Source: Bacillota bacterium (GTDB taxonomy: Bacteria; Bacillota_I; Bacilli_A; Acholeplasmatales; Acholeplasmataceae). From it: a stretch of DNA of 34,439 bases. Positions 1 through 9,669 of this stretch are shown piece after piece (positions within the stretch are counted from its first letter, which is position 1; each line of letters starts with the position of its first letter). Below the pieces are notes generated by a model. It made no database searches. It saw only the letters and a program-made list of their open reading frames with translations, and was not told the DNA's origin. The translations under genes and the position numbers were made by a program. The stretch covers positions 1-34,439 of the forward strand of contig JAHIRQ010000154.1 of NCBI GenBank assembly GCA_018818645.1, written 5' to 3'.

Positions 1-95
1 AACATGGCCGAGGAAGATTTCACACTAAGATTATATCCTACACAACCATGGGTTAGATATTCTACAAGTTTTTATGCATCTAATTATTCAAGTAG

Positions 96-572
96 TACAT
101 ATCAACCACGATAGAAATCAATCTAGGTGATTGGTTTGTCCCAGACACGCGAACATATGTCAACTGTTATGCATTTGCTATGGGTTTTGATATCGAATCA
201 AACCCAAATAATGTCTCTAATTATGTGGATGTAAGCATTTTATATGATAATGTTGTAGCGGATTTGAATAATAGAAATATCACTCATAGATTTCTATCTT
301 CATATAATGATGTGATTTTTCAAGGGGAATATAGGGTTGGTATGAGAGTTGGGGATATGTCTGGTACACAAACAACATATGATTATCATTTTATCAAGCA
401 ATTAAGTAACGGAACATGGGTCACAAAAATAGCAGCAAGTCCTTCGAAATTTCATTGCCCTGATGGTGTGAATCCTGATGACATTTATTGGTATCCCTTT
501 GTTGATTTATACACTGGTGATACAATTGATTTATATGATTCGGAAACGATATATATTGCAGTATCTCCATAG
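96..572 (+). pseudogene. Fragment of Cys/His peptidase-like secreted protein, apparently frameshifted near 95-113
   Basis: The frame of ORF 180..572 is open from 96 (TTIEINLGDWFVPDTRTYVNCYAFAMGFD...YDYHFIKQLSNGTWVTKI). The preceding coding-like sequence at 1-113 (NMAEEDFTLRLYPTQPWVRYSTSFYASNYSSSTYQPR*) is in another frame. The NCYAFAM and DYHF..NGTW motifs resemble a Cys/His hydrolase domain. Confidence 0.45.
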
Positions 573-584
573 GAGGAATAATTT

Positions 585-1556
585 ATGAAAATCAATAGAT
601 TTAAGAAATATATACTAACATTATTTTTATTATTACTTTCAGTTCTCCTTATTTCTTGTTCAAATAATAACACATCAGGATCAATAGGTTTGAACTATGA
701 ATTTATCGAGGAGTTAGATGGATACAGTGTAACTTCATATGATGGAACCGAACCGGAGGTGGTTGTACCAAAAACCTACAATGGTAAACATGTCATTGCT
801 GTTAAGGATTCTGCATTCAAAAACAATTCTAGTATAACTAGTATTCAATTGCCAAATACTATAGAGTTAATTGATGATTTATCCTTTCAAGGAACATCAT
901 TATCAACATTTACAATTCCTTTTGCATTAGAGGAATTTGCACATGCATTTGGATATAATATGACTGTCGAAGTATACCTGCCTAGTAGCCATGAGTTTTT
1001 GAAAGAAATAACAGTATCGGGACAAAGACTTATAGTTTCAATGGATGAAGAAAAACTTGTTTATGTATATCGTTCGAAGATAGATACAGCAAATATTACT
1101 ATTCCTAATGGAATTAAATATATAGCTCCATATGCACTTTTTCAAACAGGATTCTTCTCAGCACTTATTCCTAATTCAGTTGAAAATATAGAGAGATATG
1201 CTTTTGCTGAAAATCCATTGTTGCAATACAGTATTCCAAGTAATATTAAAAATATTGGTGAAGGTGCATTTCAAAATACTAGATATCACAGAAAACTAAT
1301 ACTTCCTGAGGGATTGCTTTCTATTGGATCGGGAGCATTCAGTAGATGTGGAATAGATGAAGTAGTATTACCATCTACTCTATATAAGTTAGGCAGAGGT
1401 GCTTTTGGGAACTCAGCACCAAATAAGTTTATCAATTTAAATGCAATTGTCAAAATAACATTCAATTCATTCAATCTTGATCAGGAATCACTAACAGACT
1501 TCACTTATTATTTTACGATAGATAATTTCTTGTGGGGTTATTACGAAGAAGTGTAG
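585..1556 (+). CDS. BspA-like leucine-rich repeat (LRR_5) lipoprotein
   Basis: N-terminal signal with lipobox (LLISC); repeated 'I..YAF....L....IP..I..IG.GAF' units; RBS AGGAGGA just upstream. Confidence 0.75.
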   Translation: MKINRFKKYILTLFLLLLSVLLISCSNNNTSGSIGLNYEFIEELDGYSVTSYDGTEPEVVVPKTYNGKHVIAVKDSAFKNNSSITSIQLPNTIELIDDLSFQGTSLSTFTIPFALEEFAHAFGYNMTVEVYLPSSHEFLKEITVSGQRLIVSMDEEKLVYVYRSKIDTANITIPNGIKYIAPYALFQTGFFSALIPNSVENIERYAFAENPLLQYSIPSNIKNIGEGAFQNTRYHRKLILPEGLLSIGSGAFSRCGIDEVVLPSTLYKLGRGAFGNSAPNKFINLNAIVKITFNSFNLDQESLTDFTYYFTIDNFLWGYYEEV

Positions 1557-1912
1557 ATTCAAATAATATTACCGAATAATTCAATGGAAGCTGATAGTTT
1601 AATTGTTGCTCTAAATCAATCTTATCAATATGCTAAAAGTGCAACTAATGAATTCATGCTTGAACCATATGAGTATCAATAATATAATATGTAAAAAAAT
1701 CACTAAACATATCAAAATATTTTTTATAAAGAGTACTCTGCCAATAATAGGAGTTGTTAGAATAATATTTTAATCGATTGACCCAATGAACTTATTGAAT
1801 ACAGCATAAATGTTCAATCAACTTTAATATAAAATCGCATTCAAAATCTTAAGGTGCACACTTTAATAATTTAAAGCATACCTTATACCCTCTAATAATT
1901 TAAATACCTCTT

Positions 1913-1944
1913 AAAAAAAGAGGTTACTCATTCGAGTAGCCTCT
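1913..1944 (-). terminator. Rho-independent terminator of the PrsA-like gene (possibly bidirectional)
   Basis: AGAGGTTACTC-attc-GAGTAGCCTCT stem with an A-run at 1913-1918 (U-tract on minus strand). Confidence 0.8.
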
Positions 1945-1967
1945 TATACTTTTTAATTGATTAAATC

Positions 1968-4913
1968 TTATAATCCGCTTTCTAGAATTGTAAACCAAGT
2001 CGCATATAAGTTACCATAGTTTACATCATTAACACCAGTTGTTGATAATAAATATTCATTTAACTGACGTCTATTGATTTCTCTAATGACTTCAAATCTA
2101 GCAGTACCGTTATTATCTGCATAAGTAGCATCTTCTAATAACTTGAAGATTAACTCTCTTTGCATATAAGTGTTGTTATATCTTGTAAGTACTGGAGTTA
2201 AGTAGCTTGTTACTGCAGTTTGTACAGCAGTTGGAAGTACTACGCCTTCATCAGATTTTTGTTCAGTGATATAGAACTTAATTTGAGATGGAGTTAATGT
2301 TTCTGAATCTTCATTATAAACATTTAATGTTTCATCAGTAGATGATACGTATTTACCGTCTTCATCATCAGATGCGCTAAATACTGCAGAAGTTGTTTCC
2401 TTAACTGATGTTGCTAGAATTAAATGCCAACCAAATGATGATTTCACTTCATCAAGTGCATCTTCAGTGATGACTGTTTGATATAAATCAAGATATGGGA
2501 ATTTAGATGCGTCATCTTCAATATTTTCTAATGTTGCATGAAGTTCCATAGCTCTATCGTAGAACACTGGATCAAGAACAGTTTGACCTGTTATGACATT
2601 TGAAGTGTTTGTAATAGCTGATGAAAGTGTTTCAAACTTCAAGTAGAAACCTAATTGACGATATTCAGACCATAATTGTTCGATTTGGTAATCGTATGGA
2701 GGTGTAACACTACCACGTAGGATACGACCTGAATTATTGAACTCAGTAGCAAGTGCAGTTAGACCTTCAGGTAATCCCTTATAGTCTCCGACCTTGTTAT
2801 AAACAAGTTCAACAAGTTCAACTAAACCATCAAGAACTTGTGCAGCACCAGCAGCACCTAGATTATCAAGATATTCTTGAGGATCATCTGGTGAACCGTC
2901 GCCATTTGCATCTACATAGATTAATAAATGACTGACATTAATTGACTTAAAGTTATTGTATTGTAGTTCAGCAAGATCTGCTAGTTTTTCGTAGATAGTA
3001 TAATTCGCAGTTCCATAATGGCCTTCGATATCTTCCATATATTGTCCTCTAAGCTCAGGATATACATAAAGTTGATTCACAGCTTCTGTATTGGTTGTTG
3101 AGCCAAAAGCTAGATATAAGAATTTTTCTCTACCCATTGATGCTGGGAAACCAGAAGTAGCGAAGTTGTCAGCTGAAAATTGGCTGATAATGTCTTCGAA
3201 TTGTGTTTTGTAATCTTCTAGATCTTCTTCAGATACTGTATATTCATCACTAGCAAGTAAGAACTTATTGGATGCGATATCAAGTGCTAAGTTAATACCA
3301 TATGATTTTTCAAGTTTATCAAAGAAATCATCGACTAAAATATCTTTACCATCGATATCAGCTATAACATCACCACTATTATTCTTAGTAGATCCTTCAT
3401 AACCGTAGGATTGTTCATAGAAAATACGAACAACTTTATCATAAATGTTTAATTCCATGTCTTCATAAAGTTCATTGACTTTAGCTGAGATATAAGTAGA
3501 AGATAGTTTGGATTCAAATAATTTTTCAAACACTTCAGCTTTAATATCTAAGGCTTCTTGTGATGTTCCGAAAAGTTGTATTTCTTCATCTTCTGCATCT
3601 TCAACAAGAATTCCATCTTCTGAAGCTTTTTCATCAGATAATTTGAAGACTAGGTAACGAGAGTTTCCAAATGTTTGTACACGTGATGAGAATGGTTTTT
3701 CTGTAGTTAAATCATCTGGGTCTGTCATTGAAGCTTCAGCAGTTAGTGTTGTGTAGATATGGCTTCTTAAAGAAGTATTTAGTTTAGTTAAGTCATCATA
3801 AGTCATTGTTGAACTAAATGTTGAACCTAATGCACCAACAATTGAACCATCTACAGCAACTTCAACTTGAGCAGCTGGATTTAAAATGTTATAGATATTT
3901 ACGAATTCTGCTTTAACTTGTGCTGTTGTTAAAGCTTCATCAGCAAGACCAGAGTCTCTTGATGTAGAAATGACATATCTCTTATAATAGTTTTCATAAT
4001 CTAATACGCTAATTTGAGCGCGGTCTTCAAGGTCAGCACCAAGCTTACCTAAAATACCTAAATCACTTAAAATCGTACGTACGTGACCAAAACCAGTTTG
4101 TGATAGATCATCTAAATCGATATAGCCTGGGTTACCTTCTAAAATTCTAATATCAGGAATCTTGTACCAAAGACCTCTTGAGTCTGATTTGATACTTGCT
4201 TGATATAATGCAGCATTTGCTTCATTTAAGTTAATGAAACGAACGATTAATGCATCTACATCGTAGCGACCTTCCATATTATTCTTATAATAGGTAACTA
4301 AGTTTTGTTCAGTGATATAATTTGCATTATCTTCATCTAGAACTTCATCATCTAGGATGTCTTTCGCATGTTGTCTTTGAGTGACTCTTAAGACATAACG
4401 TTCCATAAGTGATGGAATTGCAGAATATCCTTCGTATGCAACAGGTAATGCGTTTAAGCTTGCCTTAACGGCTGCAATATCCACGCTATTATCTAAAAGA
4501 TATAGAGAGTCTACAAATTGCTCGATGTTTCTTGCAAATCTTTCAGGACTATCAGTATAAAGACCTTCTAAAGCTTCTTTATCTGCACTGCCATGGATTG
4601 CGTTGTTAATGGTTTCATCCAAGTAGTCATTTAGATCTTCGTCACCTTGTAGAATTAATGCTTTCATTGCTACAATTTGATCAGCAAAGATCGTTTCGTC
4701 AACCATTGTTGCTAAAATAGAAGCACCTTGTAAACGTAGTTGATCATATAATTCTTTTTCCGTTACTGTGATATCACCTAGGGTTAAGTATGCTTCATCT
4801 GTGATGCTTCCATAAGGTGTTTTGTCGCCGCTCTTGCATGCAGCTAACGTAAGTACACTCGCTAATACTAGCACTAATACAGCAAGCTTCCTTAATGTTT
4901 TTATTTGATTCAT
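1968..4913 (-). CDS. Large PrsA/SurA-like parvulin-type peptidyl-prolyl isomerase lipoprotein (981 aa)
   Basis: Lipobox LTLAAC; parvulin-like signatures INVSHLLIYVD and FGWHLILAT near the C-terminus; long helical N-terminal region. Confidence 0.65.
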   Translation of the reverse strand: MNQIKTLRKLAVLVLVLASVLTLAACKSGDKTPYGSITDEAYLTLGDITVTEKELYDQLRLQGASILATMVDETIFADQIVAMKALILQGDEDLNDYLDETINNAIHGSADKEALEGLYTDSPERFARNIEQFVDSLYLLDNSVDIAAVKASLNALPVAYEGYSAIPSLMERYVLRVTQRQHAKDILDDEVLDEDNANYITEQNLVTYYKNNMEGRYDVDALIVRFINLNEANAALYQASIKSDSRGLWYKIPDIRILEGNPGYIDLDDLSQTGFGHVRTILSDLGILGKLGADLEDRAQISVLDYENYYKRYVISTSRDSGLADEALTTAQVKAEFVNIYNILNPAAQVEVAVDGSIVGALGSTFSSTMTYDDLTKLNTSLRSHIYTTLTAEASMTDPDDLTTEKPFSSRVQTFGNSRYLVFKLSDEKASEDGILVEDAEDEEIQLFGTSQEALDIKAEVFEKLFESKLSSTYISAKVNELYEDMELNIYDKVVRIFYEQSYGYEGSTKNNSGDVIADIDGKDILVDDFFDKLEKSYGINLALDIASNKFLLASDEYTVSEEDLEDYKTQFEDIISQFSADNFATSGFPASMGREKFLYLAFGSTTNTEAVNQLYVYPELRGQYMEDIEGHYGTANYTIYEKLADLAELQYNNFKSINVSHLLIYVDANGDGSPDDPQEYLDNLGAAGAAQVLDGLVELVELVYNKVGDYKGLPEGLTALATEFNNSGRILRGSVTPPYDYQIEQLWSEYRQLGFYLKFETLSSAITNTSNVITGQTVLDPVFYDRAMELHATLENIEDDASKFPYLDLYQTVITEDALDEVKSSFGWHLILATSVKETTSAVFSASDDEDGKYVSSTDETLNVYNEDSETLTPSQIKFYITEQKSDEGVVLPTAVQTAVTSYLTPVLTRYNNTYMQRELIFKLLEDATYADNNGTARFEVIREINRRQLNEYLLSTTGVNDVNYGNLYATWFTILESGL

Positions 4914-4954
4914 GTTGTGTTCACTCCTTCAATGTATTTCATACAAGCATTTAT

Positions 4955-4983
4955 AATATAGCATTTTTCAGGGGGTATTGCAA
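4955..4983 (-). promoter_or_regulatory. Sigma70/SigA-type promoter for the PrsA-like gene
   Basis: Minus strand TTGCAA - 17 nt - TATATT, 42 nt upstream of the start codon. Confidence 0.5.
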
Positions 4984-5046
4984 CCACTTTCATTTTATTT
5001 GTTAATCTCACATATTTTCGTGATATCATAAAAGAAGGTGATCACA

Positions 5047-5817
5047 GTGGAAGTATTTGTAATGGCTTCTGGGTCGAAGGGAAATATGACCTACTTAAAA
5101 GTAGGTGATATTAAAGTCTTCATCGATGCAGGTATAAGCTATCTAAAAATGAAAAATAAAATGCTTGAATATCAAGAGAATATATATGACATTAAAACGC
5201 TATTCATAACCCATGAACATCACGATCATATAACGGGTTTGAAAATGCTTTTAAAGAATGGTGGAATTGAAGATGTTTACCTGACTCAAGGTACATATGA
5301 TAGTCTTCCAGTTGATGTAGTCAAATTATTTATCAATATACACATTATTCGTGCTGATATAGTGTTTCAAGTAGGCGAGATGAAGGTCACGCCTTTTATG
5401 CTTTCTCATGATGCAGCTGAGCCTGTTGGATTTGTGATTGAAAACCATGTCAAAAAAATGGTTTTATTAACAGATTCAGGTTATGTAGATCAAAGCTATT
5501 ATGAACTCTTAAGTGATGCTGATCTCTATATCGTGGAAGCCAATCATAATCCGTTCACACTTTTTCAATCCGCTAGACCATTTTTATTAAAAAAACGCAT
5601 TGTTGGGGAACTCGGGCATCTATCAAATGAGGATGCAGCCAGACTGATGAACATTCTCATTAAGAATAAGGTGAGTAAGTGGGTCGTTGCCCATATCTCT
5701 GAGGATTGTAACTGTATTGAAGATATTGATATGGCAATTGTTAAGGAATTTGATGATCCAACAAAGGTAGAAGTCTTTTATGCTTCTCAAGAAGGGCTTC
5801 CGGTCATTATTTTATGA
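5047..5817 (+). CDS. yycJ: MBL-fold metallohydrolase, YycJ/WalJ family
   Basis: MASGSKGN start motif, HEHHDHITGL metal-binding motif; GTG at 5047 preceded by AGAAGG (the ORF track starts at 5038); followed directly by rlmH. Confidence 0.75.
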   Translation: MEVFVMASGSKGNMTYLKVGDIKVFIDAGISYLKMKNKMLEYQENIYDIKTLFITHEHHDHITGLKMLLKNGGIEDVYLTQGTYDSLPVDVVKLFINIHIIRADIVFQVGEMKVTPFMLSHDAAEPVGFVIENHVKKMVLLTDSGYVDQSYYELLSDADLYIVEANHNPFTLFQSARPFLLKKRIVGELGHLSNEDAARLMNILIKNKVSKWVVAHISEDCNCIEDIDMAIVKEFDDPTKVEVFYASQEGLPVIIL

Positions 5818-6257
5818 TTAAGATCATCGTTGTTGGAAAGTTAAATCAAAAATATCTAGAAGAAGGTATTTTATATTATCAAAAACAAATCCCTTCAAAA
5901 GTGGAGTTTATCGAAGTACCCGATGAATCAACGATTCAAGGTGTAGATATCGAAGGAACCAAAATTTTAGCAAAAATAAAGGATTCTGATTATGTCATCA
6001 GTCTTGCTATTTTAGGTAAAATGATGGACAGTAATGAATTTAGTGAAATGCTTGATCAAGTCTCTACCTATCAACAAGGTGATTTAGTCTTTATCATTGG
6101 TGGATCTTATGGATTATCTAATGATGTGCTCAAAAGATCAAATAAGCAAATCTCTTTTTCTAAAATGACTTTTCCACATCAACTCATGCGTCTGATTTTA
6201 ATGGAACAGATATATAGAGGATTCATGATCTTAAAAAACCACCCCTATCATAAGTGA
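5814..6257 (+). CDS. rlmH: 23S rRNA (pseudouridine1915-N3)-methyltransferase RlmH
   Basis: 147 aa; FIIGGSYGLS and C-terminal MEQIYRGFMILKNHPYHK hallmark; ATGA overlap with upstream gene. Confidence 0.92.
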   Translation: MIKIIVVGKLNQKYLEEGILYYQKQIPSKVEFIEVPDESTIQGVDIEGTKILAKIKDSDYVISLAILGKMMDSNEFSEMLDQVSTYQQGDLVFIIGGSYGLSNDVLKRSNKQISFSKMTFPHQLMRLILMEQIYRGFMILKNHPYHK

Positions 6258-6263
6258 GGTACT

Positions 6264-6884
6264 ATGAAATATATTTTTTGGGACTTTAATGGAACGATTT
6301 TGGATGATGCAAAATTATGTTTTGATATCTTAAATGAAATGTTAATCGAAGAAAATAGACCAACCGTAACATTTGAAGAGTATTTGATGATCTTCACTTT
6401 TCCTGTTGAAGCTTATTATGCAAAAGTCTATGATTTGAATAAAACTCCTTTTAAGGTACTCGCTCATAGGTTTATCGAAAGGTATCAGCCAAGAAGCTTA
6501 GCGCTTAGTCTTCATCAAGAAGTTGTTGAAACCATCAAGCACTTTGAAAATAAAGGAATTACCAATATTCTTTTATCAGCATCTGAAGTTAAAAATTTAG
6601 AAGAACAACTCAGTCACTTCAACATCAGACCATTATTTAAGTATATTTTAGGAACTTCTAATGTTTATGCTCAAAGCAAAGTCCAGGTAGGTAAAGACTT
6701 TATTGAAAAGCATAAAATTGATACCAACGGAGCAATCATGATTGGTGATACACTCCATGATGCAGAGGTAGCAAAAGAGCTTGGAATGGACATTATCCTT
6801 TTTACAAAAGGACATCAACATAAAGAAAGACTAAAAAACTATAAAAATATTGATAGTTTTGATGAATTAATTGGTAAAATATAA
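6264..6884 (+). CDS. HAD-superfamily hydrolase (phosphoglycolate phosphatase-like)
   Basis: DFNGTILDD motif I, LLSAS motif II, IGDTLHDAEVAKELGM motif IV. Confidence 0.8.
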   Translation: MKYIFWDFNGTILDDAKLCFDILNEMLIEENRPTVTFEEYLMIFTFPVEAYYAKVYDLNKTPFKVLAHRFIERYQPRSLALSLHQEVVETIKHFENKGITNILLSASEVKNLEEQLSHFNIRPLFKYILGTSNVYAQSKVQVGKDFIEKHKIDTNGAIMIGDTLHDAEVAKELGMDIILFTKGHQHKERLKNYKNIDSFDELIGKI

Positions 6885-6922
6885 ATACAAGTTATATACG
6901 TTTCAATTAAAGAGGAGATCTT

Positions 6923-7771
6923 ATGAAAAAAATCGCGATTTTAACATGTAGTAATGCAGGTTTAGACTATCTAGACTATCCAAAAGATATTAGAATCTTA
7001 CGTTCAGTCATTCATTTTGGTACAGATGAATCCTATGATGATTTTATCGATATTGATGCGAAAACATTTTATGAAAGAATAGCAAATGATCCTAACGATA
7101 TTCCAAAAACATCCTATGTTTCACCTGGTAAAATGATTGAAATCTTTGAAGAACTTGAAAAAGAGGGATACGAAGAAGCATTAGTGATTACCATTTCCTC
7201 ACAACTCTCAGGTTTATTTGAAGCAGTCAAAAGAGTAGCAAGTGATGTCAACATTAAAGTCACTGCATTCGATTCTAAAACCCTAGCCTATGGTGAAGCT
7301 TATATGGTATTAGAAGCACACCGTATGGTAGATGATGGTAAGTCAGTCAAAGATATCGTCGCTCATCTAGAGACCATTAGAGATAACGACACCATCTATT
7401 TTGCTGTAGATACACTCCTTTATTTAGTGAAGAATGGTCGTCTATCCAAGCTTCAAGGTACACTAGGAACGATGTTACAATTAAAACCATTACTCGTTTT
7501 AGGAGATGATGGAAAGGTTGCATCTTTAGAAAAGATTAGAACGACACATAAAGCTCAACAACGTGTTCTAGAAAAATATATCGAAGAAACTAAAGATTTA
7601 AACGTCTTAACATTTATTTCACATGCTCATAATGAAAATGCTGCAGAGTGGTTTAAATCTGAAATTCAAAAGGTATATCCAAAAAGAGATGTTATTGTTG
7701 CACCACTGACTCCGGTAGTCGGTGCTCATACTGGTCCTAAGGGCATTGGTGTGGGATTTATAAAATTATAA
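6923..7771 (+). CDS. DegV family fatty-acid-binding protein
   Basis: PKTSYVSPGKM, SSQLSGLFEAVK and C-terminal VVGAHTGPKGIGVGF motifs. Confidence 0.88.
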   Translation: MKKIAILTCSNAGLDYLDYPKDIRILRSVIHFGTDESYDDFIDIDAKTFYERIANDPNDIPKTSYVSPGKMIEIFEELEKEGYEEALVITISSQLSGLFEAVKRVASDVNIKVTAFDSKTLAYGEAYMVLEAHRMVDDGKSVKDIVAHLETIRDNDTIYFAVDTLLYLVKNGRLSKLQGTLGTMLQLKPLLVLGDDGKVASLEKIRTTHKAQQRVLEKYIEETKDLNVLTFISHAHNENAAEWFKSEIQKVYPKRDVIVAPLTPVVGAHTGPKGIGVGFIKL

Positions 7772-7778
7772 AAAGGTT

Positions 7779-7811
7779 AAGGATGCACATCAAAAATGTG
7801 CATCCTTTCAT
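7779..7811 (+). terminator. Rho-independent terminator of degV-family gene
   Basis: AAGGATGCACAT-caaaa-ATGTGCATCCTT perfect stem, followed by T-rich sequence. Confidence 0.85.
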
Positions 7812-7851
7812 TTTAAAGTGTTATAATATTTCATATAGAGGAGATGAAAAA

Positions 7852-8328
7852 ATGAAAAAATTTATGACTGAGTTTAAAGGATTTATCATGAAGGGGAATG
7901 TGTTGAATCTAGCAGTAGCTGTTATTATCGGTGGTGCATTTGGTAAAATCATTGCGAGTCTTGTTAAAGATATTTTGATGCCTGTGATCAGTTTAGTATT
8001 GGGTGGCGAAGGATTTGAAAACTATAAATATGTGATTACTGCAGCAGACGTAGATGCTGGAATCGCAGAAAATGCTATCTATTATGGATTATTCATTCAA
8101 AACATCATTGATTTTATTATCGTTGCCTTTGTCGTATTTCTAATTGTTAAACTATTTGCTAAAGCATCAGAATTAGCAAATCAGAAACAAATTAGAGAGG
8201 AAGCTCTAGCAAAAGAACTAGAAGCTAAAAAAGCTAGTGAACAAACTGCACTAGATGCTAAGAAGCCAAAAGTTGAAGATTTACTACAAGATATTAAGTT
8301 ATTGTTAGAAAAAAACCTCAAAGCATAA
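7852..8328 (+). CDS. mscL: Large-conductance mechanosensitive channel MscL
   Basis: MKKFMTEFKGFIMKGNVLNLAVAVIIGGAFGKIIASLVKDILMPVIS; start placed at 7852 (RBS GAGGAG) because the track start at 7783 lies in the degV terminator. Confidence 0.93.
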   Translation: MKKFMTEFKGFIMKGNVLNLAVAVIIGGAFGKIIASLVKDILMPVISLVLGGEGFENYKYVITAADVDAGIAENAIYYGLFIQNIIDFIIVAFVVFLIVKLFAKASELANQKQIREEALAKELEAKKASEQTALDAKKPKVEDLLQDIKLLLEKNLKA

Positions 8329-8347
8329 GTATATATATTTTAAACAG

Positions 8348-8383
8348 AAAAGCATATGAATAAAGAGTATGCTTTTTCTTTTT
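8348..8383 (+). terminator. Rho-independent terminator of mscL
   Basis: AAAAGCATA...TATGCTTTT stem followed by TCTTTTT. Confidence 0.75.
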
Positions 8384-8393
8384 AGAAAAAACA

Positions 8394-8422
8394 TTTACAA
8401 ATTTTACCAAATTATATATAAT
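8394..8422 (+). promoter_or_regulatory. SigA-type promoter upstream of rsgA and its uORF
   Basis: TTTACA - 17 nt - TATAAT. Confidence 0.7.
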
Positions 8423-8470
8423 ATAAATGTTCGTTTATCAAAAAATCCATAATGAAATGAGGAATGTTCT

Positions 8471-8530
8471 ATGAATGATATGAGAATTGTATTTACCCAA
8501 AGAATGAAGGAGGGCATTTTTGTCATTTAA
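8471..8530 (+). CDS. Candidate 19-aa upstream ORF (leader) before rsgA: MNDMRIVFTQRMKEGIFVI
   Basis: GAGGAA upstream of ATG; stop codon abuts a CCCTCC element that can pair with the uORF or the rsgA SD. Confidence 0.35.
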   Translation: MNDMRIVFTQRMKEGIFVI

Positions 8531-8557
8531 CCCTCCAAATAAAATAACGGAGGAATT

Positions 8558-9577
8558 ATGGAAGAAATACGTTTAAAAAACGTCTCTTTGAATAGAGAGA
8601 GACAAGAAGAAGCAAAATTGTTTTACCCACTTGAAATCGCACGAGTAGTCAATCAACAAAAAGACAAATATACACTCGATTTCAATGGAGAATTAGTCAG
8701 TGCTTGTGTTTCAGGAAAAATGATGTATCAAGCAAAAGATGTGATGGATTTTCCATCAGTTGGCGATTATGTCATGATTGGTAATGATCAAGATACTAAA
8801 ATCATCCATCATATTTTAAAAAGAAAAAGCATCCTAGAAAGAAAATCAGCAGGAAAAAATACAAATGCACAGGTTATAGCAACCAATATTGATTATATTT
8901 TAATCTGTATGTCATTAAATGAGAATTTCAATTTACGAAGATTGGAAAGATATCTATCCATCTCTTGGGTTAGTGGAGCAATTCCAGTGGTTGTACTTAC
9001 AAAGTATGACTTATATGATCCATCGAGTCAAAAACTAGAGATGGTCTATAAGATATCATCAGGTTCGGATGTTATCGTAACATCTGAAATAACTGAACCC
9101 ATGTATAAGGAACTTGAAGATATTATTTTTGAAGGTAAAACCTATGCATTGATTGGATCATCAGGTGTAGGGAAGTCAACCATCATCAATCATTTAATTG
9201 GTAAGAAAGTTACAGAGACAAAAGAAATAGGTTACTTAGATAGAGGAAGGCATATTACAACATCTAGAGAACTCTATGAAACCAAAGACCACGCATATAT
9301 CATTGATACACCAGGTATGAGAGAGCTACAGCTAGATGATGTCGATTTAGATCAAACCTTTCAGGATATTGAAAGCTATAGTAAACTTTGCAAATTTAGT
9401 AATTGTACACATCATCAAGAACCAGGATGTCATGTTAGAGAAGCAATAAGAAATGGATTATTATCAGAAGAAAGATTGAAGAATTACAAGACCTTGCTGA
9501 GAGAGTTTGAGTATCAGCAAAGAAGATTAAAACAAAAAGAAAGAAAAATGATGAAGGCAACAAGAGTAAACAGGTAA
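8558..9577 (+). CDS. rsgA: Ribosome small-subunit-dependent GTPase RsgA
   Basis: Circularly permuted GTPase: GSSGVGKSTIINHL, DTPGMREL, Zn knuckle CKFSNCTHHQEPGCHV. Confidence 0.92.
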   Translation: MEEIRLKNVSLNRERQEEAKLFYPLEIARVVNQQKDKYTLDFNGELVSACVSGKMMYQAKDVMDFPSVGDYVMIGNDQDTKIIHHILKRKSILERKSAGKNTNAQVIATNIDYILICMSLNENFNLRRLERYLSISWVSGAIPVVVLTKYDLYDPSSQKLEMVYKISSGSDVIVTSEITEPMYKELEDIIFEGKTYALIGSSGVGKSTIINHLIGKKVTETKEIGYLDRGRHITTSRELYETKDHAYIIDTPGMRELQLDDVDLDQTFQDIESYSKLCKFSNCTHHQEPGCHVREAIRNGLLSEERLKNYKTLLREFEYQQRRLKQKERKMMKATRVNR

Positions 9578-9620
9578 TCCCTAAAGGGTAGAGTAATCTA
9601 TCCTTTTTTGTTTAAAAAGA

Positions 9621-9659
9621 AAAACCCTATCCAACGGGGGGGGAAGGGATAGGGTTTTT
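9621..9659. terminator. Bidirectional terminator between convergent rsgA and pdxT
   Basis: AAAACCCTATCC...GGATAGGGTTTT 12-bp perfect stem with A/T flanks; loop contains G8. Confidence 0.9.
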
Positions 9660-9669
9660 AAACACAAGT

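Noticed and set aside
1865-1912. Short direct repeat TAATAATTTAAA before the terminator
   Set aside because: Short AT-rich repeat, expected by chance in this composition.
2753-2935. Gln-rich plus-strand ORF (MQLDLQVIPYSLRPCYKQVQQVQLNHQ...)
   Set aside because: Antisense shadow of the PrsA-like gene; no RBS and biased composition from the opposite strand.
7783-7851. N-terminal extension of MscL in the ORF track
   Set aside because: Overlaps the degV terminator hairpin; MscL homology and RBS start at 7852.
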